From Segatella albensis DSM 11370 = JCM 12258 (GTDB lineage: Bacteria; Bacteroidota; Bacteroidia; Bacteroidales; Bacteroidaceae), in NCBI RefSeq assembly GCF_000426565.1, contig NZ_KE384540.1, positions 234,410 through 298,409 on the forward strand: a stretch of 64,000 nucleotides of DNA. The letters are read 5' to 3'. Of this stretch, positions 53,173 through 63,000 are shown in pieces. Below the pieces are notes generated by a model. That model saw nothing but the letters and a program-made list of their open reading frames with translations. It was not told where the DNA came from and did not search any database. The position numbers and the translations under genes were made by a program. The stretch's first letter is position 1, and the number at the start of each line of letters is the position of its first letter.

Positions 53173-54237
53173 ATGGCTCGTATAAACAACCACTTGGTAA
53201 TTATGGCAGGCGGCGTAGGAAGCCGCTTTTGGCCGATGAGTACCGTTGATAAACCTAAGCAGTTTATTGACGTTTTAGGTGTTGGTCGCTCATTGATGCA
53301 ACTAACATTTGATCGTTTTGAGGGTATTTGTGACCCTGAGAATGTTTGGATTGTAACAAATAAAAGGTATTTCGATATTGTAAGAGAGCAGCTTCCAGAA
53401 GTACCTAAGGAAAATATACTTTTGGAACCATGCCGTAGAAATACTGCTCCATGCATTGCATATGTAAGTTGGCGTATTAAGTCGAAGGATCCTAATGCAA
53501 ATATTGTAGTTTCTCCTTCAGACCATATCGTTACTAATCCTATAGAATTCAGACGTGTCGTGGAATCATGTTTGAAGTTTACAAGCGAATCGGATGCAAT
53601 TGTGACATTGGGTATGAAGCCGACTCGTCCAGAGACAGGTTATGGTTATATCCAGGCCGATTTGGGATCTAGTAGTGTAAGAAATAAAGAGATATTCCGT
53701 GTAGACCAGTTCCGTGAAAAACCAGATTTAGCAACGGCAACTCAATATCTTCGTGAGAATAACTTCTTCTGGAATGCAGGTATCTTCATTTGGAGTGCAA
53801 GTACTATCATCAATGCTTTCAGAGTATATCAACCTTCTTTGGCAAAGGTATTTGATAGCCTAAAGAGTGTCTACAACACAGATGAGGAGCAGGCACAGAT
53901 TGATTTACGTTATCCAGAATGTGAGAACATCAGTGTCGATTATGCTATTATGGAAAAGGCAGAAGAGATTTTTGTATGCCCTGCTGATTTCGGTTGGAGC
54001 GATTTGGGTACATGGGGCAGTCTTCTCATGCAGACAAAACGCGACTTATATGGAAATAGTGTAATTGGAAACGATATACAAATGATAGAATCAAAAAACT
54101 GTATTGTGCATGCGACTCAAGAGAAGAAAGTTGTCGTACAGGGACTTGATGGATATATCGTTGCGGAGAAAGATAATACCTTGTTGATTTGTAAATTAAG
54201 CGAGGAACAAAGAATAAAACAATTTTCGGGTGATTAA
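53173..54237 (+). CDS. manC: Mannose-1-phosphate guanylyltransferase
   Basis: 354 residues. It makes GDP-mannose from mannose-1-phosphate and GTP. The nucleotidyltransferase loop [23 protein letters not shown] is near 7-29. VSPSDHIV and [10 protein letters not shown] follow, and SDLGTWGSL is the family C-terminal motif. It lacks the phosphomannose isomerase domain of bifunctional enzymes. First gene of the manC-gmd-fcl cluster; 10 bp to gmd. Confidence 0.94.
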   Translation: MARINNHLVIMAGGVGSRFWPMSTVDKPKQFIDVLGVGRSLMQLTFDRFEGICDPENVWIVTNKRYFDIVREQLPEVPKENILLEPCRRNTAPCIAYVSWRIKSKDPNANIVVSPSDHIVTNPIEFRRVVESCLKFTSESDAIVTLGMKPTRPETGYGYIQADLGSSSVRNKEIFRVDQFREKPDLATATQYLRENNFFWNAGIFIWSASTIINAFRVYQPSLAKVFDSLKSVYNTDEEQAQIDLRYPECENISVDYAIMEKAEEIFVCPADFGWSDLGTWGSLLMQTKRDLYGNSVIGNDIQMIESKNCIVHATQEKKVVVQGLDGYIVAEKDNTLLICKLSEEQRIKQFSGD

Positions 54238-54247
54238 ATTTAATAAA

Positions 54248-55342
54248 ATGGAAAGAAAAGTAGCTCTTATAACAGGTATTACAGGACAGGATGGTTCATA
54301 TCTTGCAGAATTCTTGTTAAAAAAAGGATATGAAGTTCATGGTACAATTCGTCGTTCTTCTGTCGATTTCCGTGAACGTATTGCCCATTTGGAAGGTAAA
54401 CCTAACTTTCATTTACATTATGCCGATTTAGGTGATTCTATGAGTATTGTTGGCGTGCTGAATAAGGTAAAGCCAACAGAAATATATAATCTTGCTGCCC
54501 AAAGTCATGTTCAGGTAAGTTTTGATTCTCCTGAGTTTACCGCTGATGTTGATGGTGTAGGTGTACTTCGTATTCTTGAAGGTGTACGTCAGTGTGGATT
54601 GGAGAAAAGTTGTCGTATATATCAAGCATCAACTTCTGAACTTTATGGTAAAGTAGAGGAAGTTCCTCAGAACGAAAACACCCCATTCCATCCTTATAGT
54701 CCATATGCTGTTGCCAAGTTGTATGGTTATTGGATTGTGAAGGAATATCGTGAAGCATATAATATGTTCTGCTGTTCTGGTATTCTCTTTAATCACGAAA
54801 GTGAGCGCCGTGGTGAAACATTCGTTACACGTAAGATAACCCTTGCAGCTGCTCGTATTAAACAAGGTAAGCAAGAGAAACTTTATCTTGGCAATTTGAG
54901 TAGTCTTCGCGACTGGGGTTATGCTAAAGACTATGTAGAGTGTATGTGGTTAATACTTCAGCACGACAAACCTGAAGATTTCGTTATCGCTACAGGTGTG
55001 CAGCATACAGTAAGAGAATTTGCTACTTTAGCGTTCCATCATGTAGGTATTGAGTTGGAATGGAAAGGCGATGGAATTGATGAAAAAGGTATCGACAAGG
55101 CTACCGGTAAGGTACTTGTAGAAGTATCACCAGATTTCTTCCGTCCAACAGATGTTGTCAATCTTTGGGGTGATCCAACCAAGGCTAAGGCAGAACTGAA
55201 TTGGAATCCAAGTAAGACCACCTTTGAAGAACTTGTAAAGATCATGGTTGATCATGATATGAAGAAAGTAGCTGCAGATGATGCAGCAAGTAGAGTTCGT
55301 GTGAATTTAGCAGAGTACCTTGAAAAAGGTATCGTAAAATAA
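54248..55342 (+). CDS. gmd: GDP-mannose 4,6-dehydratase
   Basis: 364 residues from ATG 54248; an earlier ATG at 54230 overlaps manC. NAD(P) Rossmann motif [18 protein letters not shown] near 6-23. The catalytic set is Thr/Ser in [10 protein letters not shown] and Tyr-Lys in [13 protein letters not shown]. It converts GDP-mannose to GDP-4-keto-6-deoxymannose. 11 bp to fcl. Confidence 0.95.
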   Translation: MERKVALITGITGQDGSYLAEFLLKKGYEVHGTIRRSSVDFRERIAHLEGKPNFHLHYADLGDSMSIVGVLNKVKPTEIYNLAAQSHVQVSFDSPEFTADVDGVGVLRILEGVRQCGLEKSCRIYQASTSELYGKVEEVPQNENTPFHPYSPYAVAKLYGYWIVKEYREAYNMFCCSGILFNHESERRGETFVTRKITLAAARIKQGKQEKLYLGNLSSLRDWGYAKDYVECMWLILQHDKPEDFVIATGVQHTVREFATLAFHHVGIELEWKGDGIDEKGIDKATGKVLVEVSPDFFRPTDVVNLWGDPTKAKAELNWNPSKTTFEELVKIMVDHDMKKVAADDAASRVRVNLAEYLEKGIVK

Positions 55343-55353
55343 AGGAGGATATA

Positions 55354-56562
55354 ATGTCATTAGACAAAAATAGTAAAATATTTGTTGCAGGACATCATGG
55401 CTTGGTCGGTTCTGCAATTTGGAACAACCTGAAGAGTAGAGGATATAATAATCTGGTAGGGCGAAGTCATAAAGAACTTGACTTGACAGATCAATATGCT
55501 GTAAAGAAGTTCTTTGATGAAGAACAACCTGATGCCGTTGTTTTAGCGGCTGCTTTTGTTGGTGGTATTATGGCCAATTCTTTATATCGTGCTGATTTTA
55601 TTATGCAAAATATGAAGATGCAGTGCAATGTTATCGAGAATGCATATAAGCATGGCGTCAAGAAATTACTTTTCTTGGGAAGTACTTGTATCTATCCTAA
55701 GAATGCGCCACAACCAATGAAAGAGGATGCACTTCTTACTTCACCTTTGGAGTATACTAATGAAGAGTATGCTATTTCGAAAATTGCAGGCTTGAAGATG
55801 TGCGAGAGTTATAATCTGCAATATGGAACTAATTATATTGCAGTGATGCCTACTAATCTTTATGGTCCGAATGACAACTTTCATCTAGAGAATAGTCACG
55901 TATTGCCAGCTATGATGCGTAAGGTGTATCTTGCTAAGTTGATTCATGATAATAATTGGGACGCAATTCGTGTTGACATGGATAAGCGACCAATAAACCC
56001 TCCTGCAAAACTTCAGGAAATAATAGGCGAGGGGAATGTTGATGGAAAGAACGACAAAGAGCGCATTTTGAAAGCTCTTGCCTTTTATGGTATTGAGGAT
56101 AATAAGGTTACATTATGGGGAGACGGAAGTCCACTTCGTGAATTCCTATGGAGTGAGGATATGGCAGATGCCTCTGTACACGTATTGTTAAACGTTGATT
56201 TTAAAGACATTATTGGTATCGAAAAATACTCAAGTGTTTTCTATGGTGTTAGAGCCGATGGTGAAGTCAACAGAAATAATTCAGAAGGTCGTGGTGGTGC
56301 TATTCCGCAACTTGGTGAAATTAGAAACTGTCATATCAATGTTGGAACAGGCAAGGAGTTAACGATTAAGAGTCTGGCTAATCTTGTTGTTCGGACAGTT
56401 GGTTTTGAAGGACAGATAGAATGGGATGCAAGTAAACCTAATGGTACGCCTCGAAAACTAATTGATGTTAGCAAACTTCATAGTCTTGGATGGCAACATA
56501 AAGTTGAAATCGAAGATGGTGTTAAGAAATTGTTCGATTGGTATCAGAGCACTTTAGCTTAA
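55354..56562 (+). CDS. fcl: GDP-L-fucose synthase with insertions
   Basis: 402 residues, about 80 more than E. coli Fcl (321). Rossmann motif FVAGHHGLVGSAI near 10-22. Catalytic Ser 110 (LGSTCIYP), Tyr 139 and Lys 143 (YAISKIAG). Two extra segments, about 197-248 (DNNWDAIRVD to KALAFYGI) and 283-325, flank the substrate-binding part and account for the length. It makes GDP-L-fucose, used for capsule, lipopolysaccharide or protein fucosylation in gut Bacteroidales. Confidence 0.93.
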   Translation: MSLDKNSKIFVAGHHGLVGSAIWNNLKSRGYNNLVGRSHKELDLTDQYAVKKFFDEEQPDAVVLAAAFVGGIMANSLYRADFIMQNMKMQCNVIENAYKHGVKKLLFLGSTCIYPKNAPQPMKEDALLTSPLEYTNEEYAISKIAGLKMCESYNLQYGTNYIAVMPTNLYGPNDNFHLENSHVLPAMMRKVYLAKLIHDNNWDAIRVDMDKRPINPPAKLQEIIGEGNVDGKNDKERILKALAFYGIEDNKVTLWGDGSPLREFLWSEDMADASVHVLLNVDFKDIIGIEKYSSVFYGVRADGEVNRNNSEGRGGAIPQLGEIRNCHINVGTGKELTIKSLANLVVRTVGFEGQIEWDASKPNGTPRKLIDVSKLHSLGWQHKVEIEDGVKKLFDWYQSTLA

Positions 56563-56572
56563 CTAAAAATAT

Positions 56573-56611
56573 AAAAAGGACTTCTATGATTTAATAGAAG
56601 TCCTTTTTTTC
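56573..56611. terminator. Terminator after fcl
   Basis: Perfect 15-bp stem AAAAAGGACTTCTAT (56573-56587) with its complement (56594-56608), 6-nt loop. A and T tracts make it usable from both sides, including by dedA. Confidence 0.92.
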
Positions 56612-56661
56612 ATAAAGTCTTAAAAGAATTTATTGTAGTAAATTATATCAACTTATATATT

Positions 56662-57303
56662 TTAGGCATTTGTCTTTTGTTGTCTTTTGTGACGGAAATA
56701 CCATTTGATACCAAAATATATAATAGCAATGACAACTATTGCGATGATAACAATTTTGATATATTCAGAATACTCTTCAATTTTGCTAGTAAGCTGTTCT
56801 TCTGGTACAATAGAGTGAAGGTAATATCCGAGGACAGCAAGAATACAGTTCCATACTCCAGCACCAAGTGTAGTGTAAAGAAGGAATTTTCCATAATGCA
56901 TTCTGCTTAGTCCAGCAGGAATGCTAATGAGGTGACGGATTCCAGGAATAAGTCGGCCACTAATAGTAGCAATCATTCCATGATCATAGAAATATTTCTC
57001 ACTCTTTTCTACTTTCTCCTGATTCAGTAAACATAAGTGCCCCAGTTTGCTGTTGGCAAATTTATAGATTACAGGGCGTCCGAGATAATATCCTGCAAAA
57101 TAATTGATACTTGCACCAAAGTCTGCACCTAATGTAGCAAAAAGGATGACTAACCATATATTTAGATTTCCTCCCGCTGCATGATAGGCAGCTGGAGATA
57201 CCACTAATTCTGAAGGAACAGGAATGACAGTACTTTCAAGTAACATGAGTATAAAGATTGTACCGTAATTCAAATTTCCTAGTAGACTTGTTAACCAATT
57301 CAT
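56662..57303 (-). CDS. DedA-family membrane protein (VTT domain)
   Basis: 213 residues. It opens with MNWLTSLLGNLNYGTIFILMLLESTVIPVPSE, has the FATLGADFGASINYFAGYYLGRP segment and the GRLIPGIRHLISIPAGLSRM signature. About five membrane helices and a basic end. DedA proteins flip or carry polyprenyl phosphate or phospholipids. Last gene of the glnS-TPR-dedA unit, 10 bp after the TPR gene. Confidence 0.93.
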   Translation of the reverse strand: MNWLTSLLGNLNYGTIFILMLLESTVIPVPSELVVSPAAYHAAGGNLNIWLVILFATLGADFGASINYFAGYYLGRPVIYKFANSKLGHLCLLNQEKVEKSEKYFYDHGMIATISGRLIPGIRHLISIPAGLSRMHYGKFLLYTTLGAGVWNCILAVLGYYLHSIVPEEQLTSKIEEYSEYIKIVIIAIVVIAIIYFGIKWYFRHKRQQKTNA

Positions 57304-57313
57304 ATTTCCTATA

Positions 57314-58717
57314 TTAATTTATATCTTCAAAACTTTTATCTTTTATGTCTCTGAAGAAGAAGTTTGCTCTATCAGTCTCCTTCTCCATAGCTAATTCTAA
57401 ATATTTATGGAACTCTTTTTCGCATTTCAACTGCATATATGTATACGCTGTTGCTGTATAGAAATTATCTGGTAAGTCAGAAGTTGTCTTTTCTATATGT
57501 TTTAGAATTCTAAGAGCAAGTTTATAATATCCCTTATCACATATAGAGAAAGCAATGTTTGTGAGAGTCTTAGGATTATATCCCGACATCTTTGCACTTT
57601 TGAGATAATGAACTTTAGCTTCGCTAATCTTGTCATTCTCAAGATACATATGTGCTCTGATAATTTCAATGTTAGTATCGGTCTCCTTTTTCGTCTCTTT
57701 AGCGTATTGATTAATAATGCGGAGACCCTCATCCAAATTTCCGTGATGACTTTCAAGAAAAGCTAGATTCCTAAGAATGTCAAATCGAATCTCTGTGTGA
57801 TCATTAATTTTATCAGAATAAGTCTTGGCATTTCTGAAATGTTCTAATGCTTTATCGTAGTCAGGAATTTCCAAGTAGCAATAACCTAATTGGTTCTCCG
57901 TAACATCACTATTTCCTTCGATACTTATCACATGATTGATAATTTCTATTGCCTTCTTTATATTCCCTAAGGCATGAAAAGCATTTGCCTGCAATTCCAT
58001 GGCATCCGTGTCCTCGTTGTCGATAGCAAGGGCATAGTCAGCACTTTGAATACAAGACTCGAAATCATTATCTTGTAATTGTGTGTAAGCCAGTCTTCTC
58101 CAGTTTTCTGTTGAAAAAGGATCTTTATCAAGAAGTTTGTTGTTGATTTTCTTACTTTGTTCATAGTGTCCAAGTCCTGTTTCTACTCGTGTCAGAGTTT
58201 CCAAGTAGAAATCGTCCATCTTGGTCTTTACGATATTGAGCCATTCTTTTGCTTTCTCATAATGCGCATAGTCAGCAAATAGGCATGCAATATCGACAGC
58301 TATGGCCTCTTTGTCGTCTGTATATTCTTGATTGAAAAAAATCTTTAGATAGTCATCGGCTGCATCTATTTGTTTACGAACAATCATGATTTCAGCCTTG
58401 AGAAGATAATATTCCTCGTCTGTTTTATCGGTATCAGAGATTCTTTCACAAAATATATCAGCCTTATCGGCATCATCTTCTTCCAATAGTGCTATTCGAG
58501 AACGAAGTAATAATGGTTCCATGGAATCAGGCCATAGTGTCATGGCATATTCACATGTGGTTATAGCATTATCAATATCGCCGAGACTTTGATAGTACTC
58601 GGCGATGTCTATTAGTTGCTCAGAATCTAAATAAATAGTTCCACCATTCTTTTGGGCTTCTTCATATTTCTTTAAATTCTCTTTGAATTCTTTATTCTCG
58701 AAATATCTGTTTTGCAT
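57314..58717 (-). CDS. Tetratricopeptide-repeat protein
   Basis: 467 residues, no signal peptide. Built of TPR-like helical pairs. Clear examples are DIAEYYQSLGDIDNAITTCEYAM near 32-54, ADYALAIDNEDTDAMELQANAF and GYCYLEIPDYDKALEHFRNA. A cytoplasmic scaffold is likely; partner unknown. Its ATG directly follows the glnS stop, so it is translationally coupled. Confidence 0.9.
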   Translation of the reverse strand: MQNRYFENKEFKENLKKYEEAQKNGGTIYLDSEQLIDIAEYYQSLGDIDNAITTCEYAMTLWPDSMEPLLLRSRIALLEEDDADKADIFCERISDTDKTDEEYYLLKAEIMIVRKQIDAADDYLKIFFNQEYTDDKEAIAVDIACLFADYAHYEKAKEWLNIVKTKMDDFYLETLTRVETGLGHYEQSKKINNKLLDKDPFSTENWRRLAYTQLQDNDFESCIQSADYALAIDNEDTDAMELQANAFHALGNIKKAIEIINHVISIEGNSDVTENQLGYCYLEIPDYDKALEHFRNAKTYSDKINDHTEIRFDILRNLAFLESHHGNLDEGLRIINQYAKETKKETDTNIEIIRAHMYLENDKISEAKVHYLKSAKMSGYNPKTLTNIAFSICDKGYYKLALRILKHIEKTTSDLPDNFYTATAYTYMQLKCEKEFHKYLELAMEKETDRANFFFRDIKDKSFEDIN

Positions 58718-60439
58718 TTATTTCTTATTCTGTTTTGCCCATGTATCTTTAAGCCCAACAGTCTTATTGAATACAGGATGCTCAGAAGTTGTATCTAAGT
58801 CTGCCATGAAATAACCAATTCGCTGGAATTGTAGATATTCACCAGGCTTTCTCTCTGCCGCATAGTTTTCAACATAACAGTTGTTATAGACTTTAAGAGA
58901 TTCCGGATTGAGTAATTCGCGGAAATCACGATCGTCAGCGCTTGGGTTTTCGATATTGAACAGTCGATCATACTCGCGAACTTCAGCCTTCTTGCAATGA
59001 TCGCAGCTAACCCAATGCAGAGTACCCTTTACTTTGCGGTTTGCTCCTGCCATACCACTCTTGCTTTCTGGATCGTATTCAGCCTGAATCTCAATAATGT
59101 TGCCGTTCTCATCTTTGGTACAACCTGTACACTTAATGATATATGCATTCTTCAGACGGACCTCTTTTCCTGGTGTCATGCGGAAGAACTTCTTTGGTGC
59201 ATCTTCCATAAAGTCAGCACGCTCAATCCAAAGGTTCTTAGAGAAAGTGATGGTATGTGTAGAAGAATTTTCATCTTCAGGATTGTTAATTGCTACCATC
59301 TCTTCCGTCTGTCCATCTGGATAGTTTGTGATAACTAATTTTACAGGGTCAAGGACTGCGCTTACACGTGTAGCTTTCTTGTTTAAGTCCTCACGAACAC
59401 TGGCCTCAAGTAAAGCCATATCGTTTAGGGCATCAAACTTAGTGTAGCCAATAGAATTGATAAACATACGGATACTTTCTGGAGAATAGCCACGTCGACG
59501 CATACCACAGAGTGTAGGCATACGAGGGTCATCCCATCCGTTTACTAAATGTTCATCAACAAGTGTATGGAGCTTTCGCTTACTCATTACTGTATATGTA
59601 AGATTTAAGCGATTGAACTCTATCTGGCGTGGACGGTTGTCGTTCAGTCCCTCAGATGCTGTACCATCATACTCTTTAAGGAAATCAATGAATTCATTAT
59701 AGAGTGGGCGATGTGGAACAAATTCCAATGTACATATTGAATGTGTTACCCCTTCGAAGTAGTCACTCTGTCCATGGGCAAAGTCATACATAGGATAGCA
59801 ATGCCATTTAGTACCTGTGCGATGATGAGGGGTCTGGATGATACGATACATGATAGGATCACGGAAATGCATATTTGGATTAGCCATATCCAATTTAGCA
59901 CGTAAAACCATACTACCTTCAACAGCTTCTGGTGTGTTCATTTTGTTGAACAATTCGAGATTTTCCTCAATAGGTCGATCTCGGTATGGACTAGGTCTTC
60001 CTGGCTCTGTAGGGGTTCCTTTCTGCTCTGCGATTTGTTCTGGGGTCTGTTCATCAACGTATGCGCGTCCTTTCTTTATCATCCAGATGGCAAAGTCCCA
60101 AAGTTTCTGGAAATAATCAGACGCATAGTAAATGTTACCCCACTTAAATCCTAGCCATGAAATATCATGAAGAATATTTTCTACGTATTCGTTGTTTTCC
60201 TTACTAGGGTTTGTATCATCAAAGCGGAGATTGCAAACTCCGTTATATTTTTCAGCAACACCAAAGTCCATGCAAATAGCTTTTGCATGACCGATGTGAA
60301 GATAGCCGTTAGGCTCTGGAGGAAAACGGGTTTGAATTCTACCTCCATTTTTCCCTTCTGCGAGATCCTCTTCGACGAGTTGTTCTACGAAGCTGATACT
60401 CTTTTTCTCTTCGTTAGTATTTTCTTCAATAACTGCCAT
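58718..60439 (-). CDS. glnS: Glutaminyl-tRNA synthetase
   Basis: 573 residues. Class I motifs: FPPEPNGYLHIGHAKAI near 40-56 (HIGH) and VMSKRKL near 280 (KMSKS-type). The C-terminal anticodon-binding beta-barrels are present. It charges tRNA-Gln directly. Presence of GlnRS is known in Bacteroidetes. -7 box TATCTTTG at 60467-60474. Confidence 0.96.
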   Translation of the reverse strand: MAVIEENTNEEKKSISFVEQLVEEDLAEGKNGGRIQTRFPPEPNGYLHIGHAKAICMDFGVAEKYNGVCNLRFDDTNPSKENNEYVENILHDISWLGFKWGNIYYASDYFQKLWDFAIWMIKKGRAYVDEQTPEQIAEQKGTPTEPGRPSPYRDRPIEENLELFNKMNTPEAVEGSMVLRAKLDMANPNMHFRDPIMYRIIQTPHHRTGTKWHCYPMYDFAHGQSDYFEGVTHSICTLEFVPHRPLYNEFIDFLKEYDGTASEGLNDNRPRQIEFNRLNLTYTVMSKRKLHTLVDEHLVNGWDDPRMPTLCGMRRRGYSPESIRMFINSIGYTKFDALNDMALLEASVREDLNKKATRVSAVLDPVKLVITNYPDGQTEEMVAINNPEDENSSTHTITFSKNLWIERADFMEDAPKKFFRMTPGKEVRLKNAYIIKCTGCTKDENGNIIEIQAEYDPESKSGMAGANRKVKGTLHWVSCDHCKKAEVREYDRLFNIENPSADDRDFRELLNPESLKVYNNCYVENYAAERKPGEYLQFQRIGYFMADLDTTSEHPVFNKTVGLKDTWAKQNKK

Positions 60440-60466
60440 ATTATTTTAATTTTATTTTTATTCTGC

Positions 60467-60474
60467 AAAGATAC
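60467..60474 (-). promoter_or_regulatory. -7 box of the glnS operon
   Basis: Minus-strand TATCTTTG, 27 bp before the ATG. Confidence 0.65.
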
Positions 60475-60564
60475 TTATTTATAATGGAAAATAAGACAAT
60501 AGGTAGAAGATTTTTTATAGTGTTAAGAGTAAACCTAAAATATGTTATCAAACATATAAAAATA

Positions 60565-60596
60565 TTTGTTAGAGTAAGTTTAAAGCCTTACCTTTG
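60565..60596 (+). promoter_or_regulatory. Promoter of a candidate small RNA
   Basis: TTTG (60565-60568), 20 bp, TACCTTTG (60589-60596), a match as good as those of the tRNA genes. No gene follows on this strand before mltG (minus). Confidence 0.7.
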
Positions 60597-60599
60597 CAT

Positions 60600-60690
60600 C
60601 AGTTATCCTGAATACAATCTTTTTACCTTTAAAAAACTAATACCTATTGAGATGAACGCTCCTCTTTGAGAAAAGAGGAGCGTTTGCATT
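60600..60690 (+). ncRNA. Candidate small RNA, about 90 nt
   Basis: Runs from a strong promoter to a perfect 13-bp hairpin: AACGCTCCTCTTT (60655-60667) with its complement (60672-60684), loop GAGA. The U-tract is weak (TTTGCATTTT). It holds a 5-codon frame (MNAPL, at 60652). The hairpin alone could also end mltG on the other strand, though no T run lies there. No family match recognised. Confidence 0.5.
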
Positions 60691-60711
60691 TTATATAATT
60701 TCTGATATGTT

Positions 60712-61758
60712 TTATTTTATGCCTCGTTCATTGAGTGCTTTACTGTATTTTGCAGCATTTGCGAGGTGCTCTTGGTATGTTCTTGCAAAATTATGGGTTC
60801 CACTGAAATCCTCTTTTGCGCACATATACAGATAGTTGTGGTGTGTGAGGTTCAGGACGGCATCAATACCAGCAACGCTTGGTATGCGAATTGGCCCAGG
60901 AGGAAGTCCTGTGTTTTTATAAGTGTTGTATGGGCTGTTGATATAAAGCAACTTATTGTAAATTCTTTTAAGGTCAAACTTCTTCCATGCATATTTAATA
61001 GTTGGATCGGCTTGAAGTGGCATTCCGTTTGGATATTCTCCATCACGATACATCAGTCGATTGTAGTACATACCTGCGATCATTGGCTTTTCGGAATTGT
61101 TCGCAGTTTCTTCATCTACAATACTGGCCAATGTTATTACCTGTTCTGGTGTTAAATTCAAACTCTTAGCTTTTTGGGTACGCTCAAAGTTCCAGAATTT
61201 TTTGTTTTCTTTTTGCATCCTATTAAGGAACTTTGAAATGTTTGTGTTCCAATAGATGTCGTATGTGTTTGGAATAAATAAGCAAGCGATAGTTGCTGTA
61301 TCGTATCCATAGTTTTTACATACAGACTCACTGGCAAGAGAGTCGTATAATTGCTCTTCATCTATCATTAGTTTAGAACTTACAGCTGCAGCGAGATCTC
61401 CTATTGTTCTAACAGATGGAATTGTCAAACTAACTGGTTCCTGTTGACCATTTCTGAAATGGCGGAATATCTTCAGAGTTCCGTCATTAGAATGTATGGC
61501 ATATCTTCCAGTGCGGATATGATCTGCATAACTGAAATGTCGTGCTAACATCTTGAAAGCATGGAAACAGTGTGGATGTGCTATTGGTTCTATTTTCTGA
61601 TATACGGAATCAATGTTATCGTCGTTATCAATATAAATATAGGTAACATCCGACTTCGTAGAGAACGAAGCAAATAAATAGTAATAAACTAGTCCGATAA
61701 TAATTATGGAGCAGGTTACGGCTGACCATATATATACCTTACAAGTTGAATGTTTCAT
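60712..61758 (-). CDS. mltG: Endolytic murein transglycosylase MltG
   Basis: 348 residues. One N-terminal membrane helix (SAVTCSIIIIGLVYYYLF), a LysM-like region, and the YceG/MltG catalytic region with the putative catalytic Glu near 217 in ASIVDEETANNSEK. PLQADPTIKYAW and NSPYNTYKNTGLPPGPI, the strongest family signature, follow. It ends nascent glycan strands in the periplasm. -7 box TAACTTTG at 61785-61792. Confidence 0.94.
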   Translation of the reverse strand: MKHSTCKVYIWSAVTCSIIIIGLVYYYLFASFSTKSDVTYIYIDNDDNIDSVYQKIEPIAHPHCFHAFKMLARHFSYADHIRTGRYAIHSNDGTLKIFRHFRNGQQEPVSLTIPSVRTIGDLAAAVSSKLMIDEEQLYDSLASESVCKNYGYDTATIACLFIPNTYDIYWNTNISKFLNRMQKENKKFWNFERTQKAKSLNLTPEQVITLASIVDEETANNSEKPMIAGMYYNRLMYRDGEYPNGMPLQADPTIKYAWKKFDLKRIYNKLLYINSPYNTYKNTGLPPGPIRIPSVAGIDAVLNLTHHNYLYMCAKEDFSGTHNFARTYQEHLANAAKYSKALNERGIK

Positions 61759-61784
61759 TTTTGATATAAATTAAAAATCAGATG

Positions 61785-61842
61785 CAAAGTTAATAATAAA
61801 TTGGGAAAACGATACTTAAAATCAATTATTTTTCTACCTTTG
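61785..61842. promoter_or_regulatory. Divergent promoters of mltG and gph
   Basis: Minus-strand TAACTTTG at 61785-61792 and plus-strand TACCTTTG at 61835-61842, 18 bp before the gph ATG. Confidence 0.65.
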
Positions 61843-61860
61843 CAGTTAAAATAAAGCGTT

Positions 61861-62502
61861 ATGGATAATTTTGAGACTTATATTTTTGATCTTGATGGTA
61901 CTCTCTTGAATACGATACAAGATTTAGCAGCGAGTTGTAATTATGCTCTAAGATATTCTAATATGCCAGAATATTCTGTAGATGAGGTTAGAATGATGGT
62001 AGGAAATGGAGTAAAAAAATTAATGGAGCGTGCTATTCCTGAAGGCTTAAATAATCCTAGATTTGAGGAAACGTATGCTTCTTTTAGAAAACATTATTTG
62101 GAGCATAACCTCGATACGACTGGTCCTTATCCTGGAATTATGGATTTACTCAAGAATCTGAAGGCTCACGGAAAGAAGGTGGCTGTTGTTAGTAATAAGT
62201 TTTATGCTGCTACACAGGCTTTATGCAAACACTTCTTTTCTGATTATGTAGATGTTGCGATAGGAGAGCGTGAAAATATACGTAAAAAACCTGCTCCTGA
62301 TACTGTAAATGAGGCTTTGTTGCAGCTCGGCGCTTCACGCGATACAGCGGTCTATATTGGTGATAGTGATGTTGATATAGAGACAGCAAGGAATAGTAAT
62401 ATGCCGTGTATTAGTGTGCTTTGGGGATTCCGTGATCATGATTTCTTAGTAGAGCATGGTGCTACACGTTTGATAAGTTCTCCTAAAGAACTCATGTTGT
62501 AA
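61861..62502 (+). CDS. gph: HAD-superfamily phosphatase, phosphoglycolate phosphatase-like
   Basis: 213 residues. HAD motif I FDLDGTLLNT near 8-17, motif II VVSNK near 110, motif III Lys in RKKPAPD, motif IV YIGDSDVDIETARNS near 166-180. The helical cap between motifs I and II fits phosphoglycolate phosphatase, which clears 2-phosphoglycolate. The exact substrate is not decidable from sequence alone. Confidence 0.88.
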   Translation: MDNFETYIFDLDGTLLNTIQDLAASCNYALRYSNMPEYSVDEVRMMVGNGVKKLMERAIPEGLNNPRFEETYASFRKHYLEHNLDTTGPYPGIMDLLKNLKAHGKKVAVVSNKFYAATQALCKHFFSDYVDVAIGERENIRKKPAPDTVNEALLQLGASRDTAVYIGDSDVDIETARNSNMPCISVLWGFRDHDFLVEHGATRLISSPKELML

Positions 62503-62560
62503 TTTGGACTCATCTGACAAGTGCGTAAATTTATCGGATGGGCTTTAGAATTTTGCAATA

Positions 62561-62969
62561 TTTAAACTTTGCTATAGGAAATGTTAATAGAAAAGATGTT
62601 CTGTTTTTTTGTCGTTTCTAGAATGTATGAGGGTATTTCGGGGCCCTCAAGAATATAAGAAACACATCTTTGCAAGGTAATATTGTGAATGAAGTTAACT
62701 TCATCGGCTTACGAAGTTAACTTCGTAAGTTCATGTTAATAGGTATGTGGGCTTATATAGTTAACAGTATGAGGCTACAAAAGTGGAAAAAACGGAAATA
62801 AAGCTTTATGACCAAAATACAACTCGTTGATTATCAGTAAGTTGCATTTTGGCCATATTTTAAATATTCAAGATTAACCGACCATTAAGTCTGAATTCGC
62901 GAATTATAGACACCTTTTTTCGATTGAAAATTAAACAATGAAAGGTTCGTTAAACTTTGGCGAATCCAA
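62561..62969 (+). repeat. Dispersed intergenic element, copy B
   Basis: Same architecture as copy A at 7583: 5' block from 62561, central array block 62690-62765, long hairpin 62812-62852 and 3' block 62891-62969. The hairpin here is nearly complete, with arms CCAAAATACAACT and AGTTGCATTTTGG and an inner TGAT/ATCA. In copy A the paired bases differ but much of the pairing is kept. Confidence 0.85.
62694..62765. repeat. 22-bp-phased GTTAAC array with 22-bp perfect palindrome (copy B)
   Basis: Cores at 62694, 62716 and 62760, matching copy A in phase (0, 22, 66). The third position is displaced (GTTAAT at 62735). The palindrome is at 62708-62729, half-site CTTACGAAGTT. Confidence 0.85.
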
Positions 62970-63000
62970 CAAGGTCTTACAGTTCCATACATCGTAATGA

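Larger units (their letters stand above)
62503..63000. other. 498-bp gene-free region with element copy B
   Basis: Lies between two converging genes (gph and the LytTR gene), so it cannot be a promoter region for either. Filled almost entirely by element copy B. Confidence 0.8.

Noticed and set aside
60484..60669. Open frame of 61 codons upstream of and over the small RNA candidate
   Set aside because: It contains the -33 and -7 boxes, is low-complexity and has no plausible start signals.
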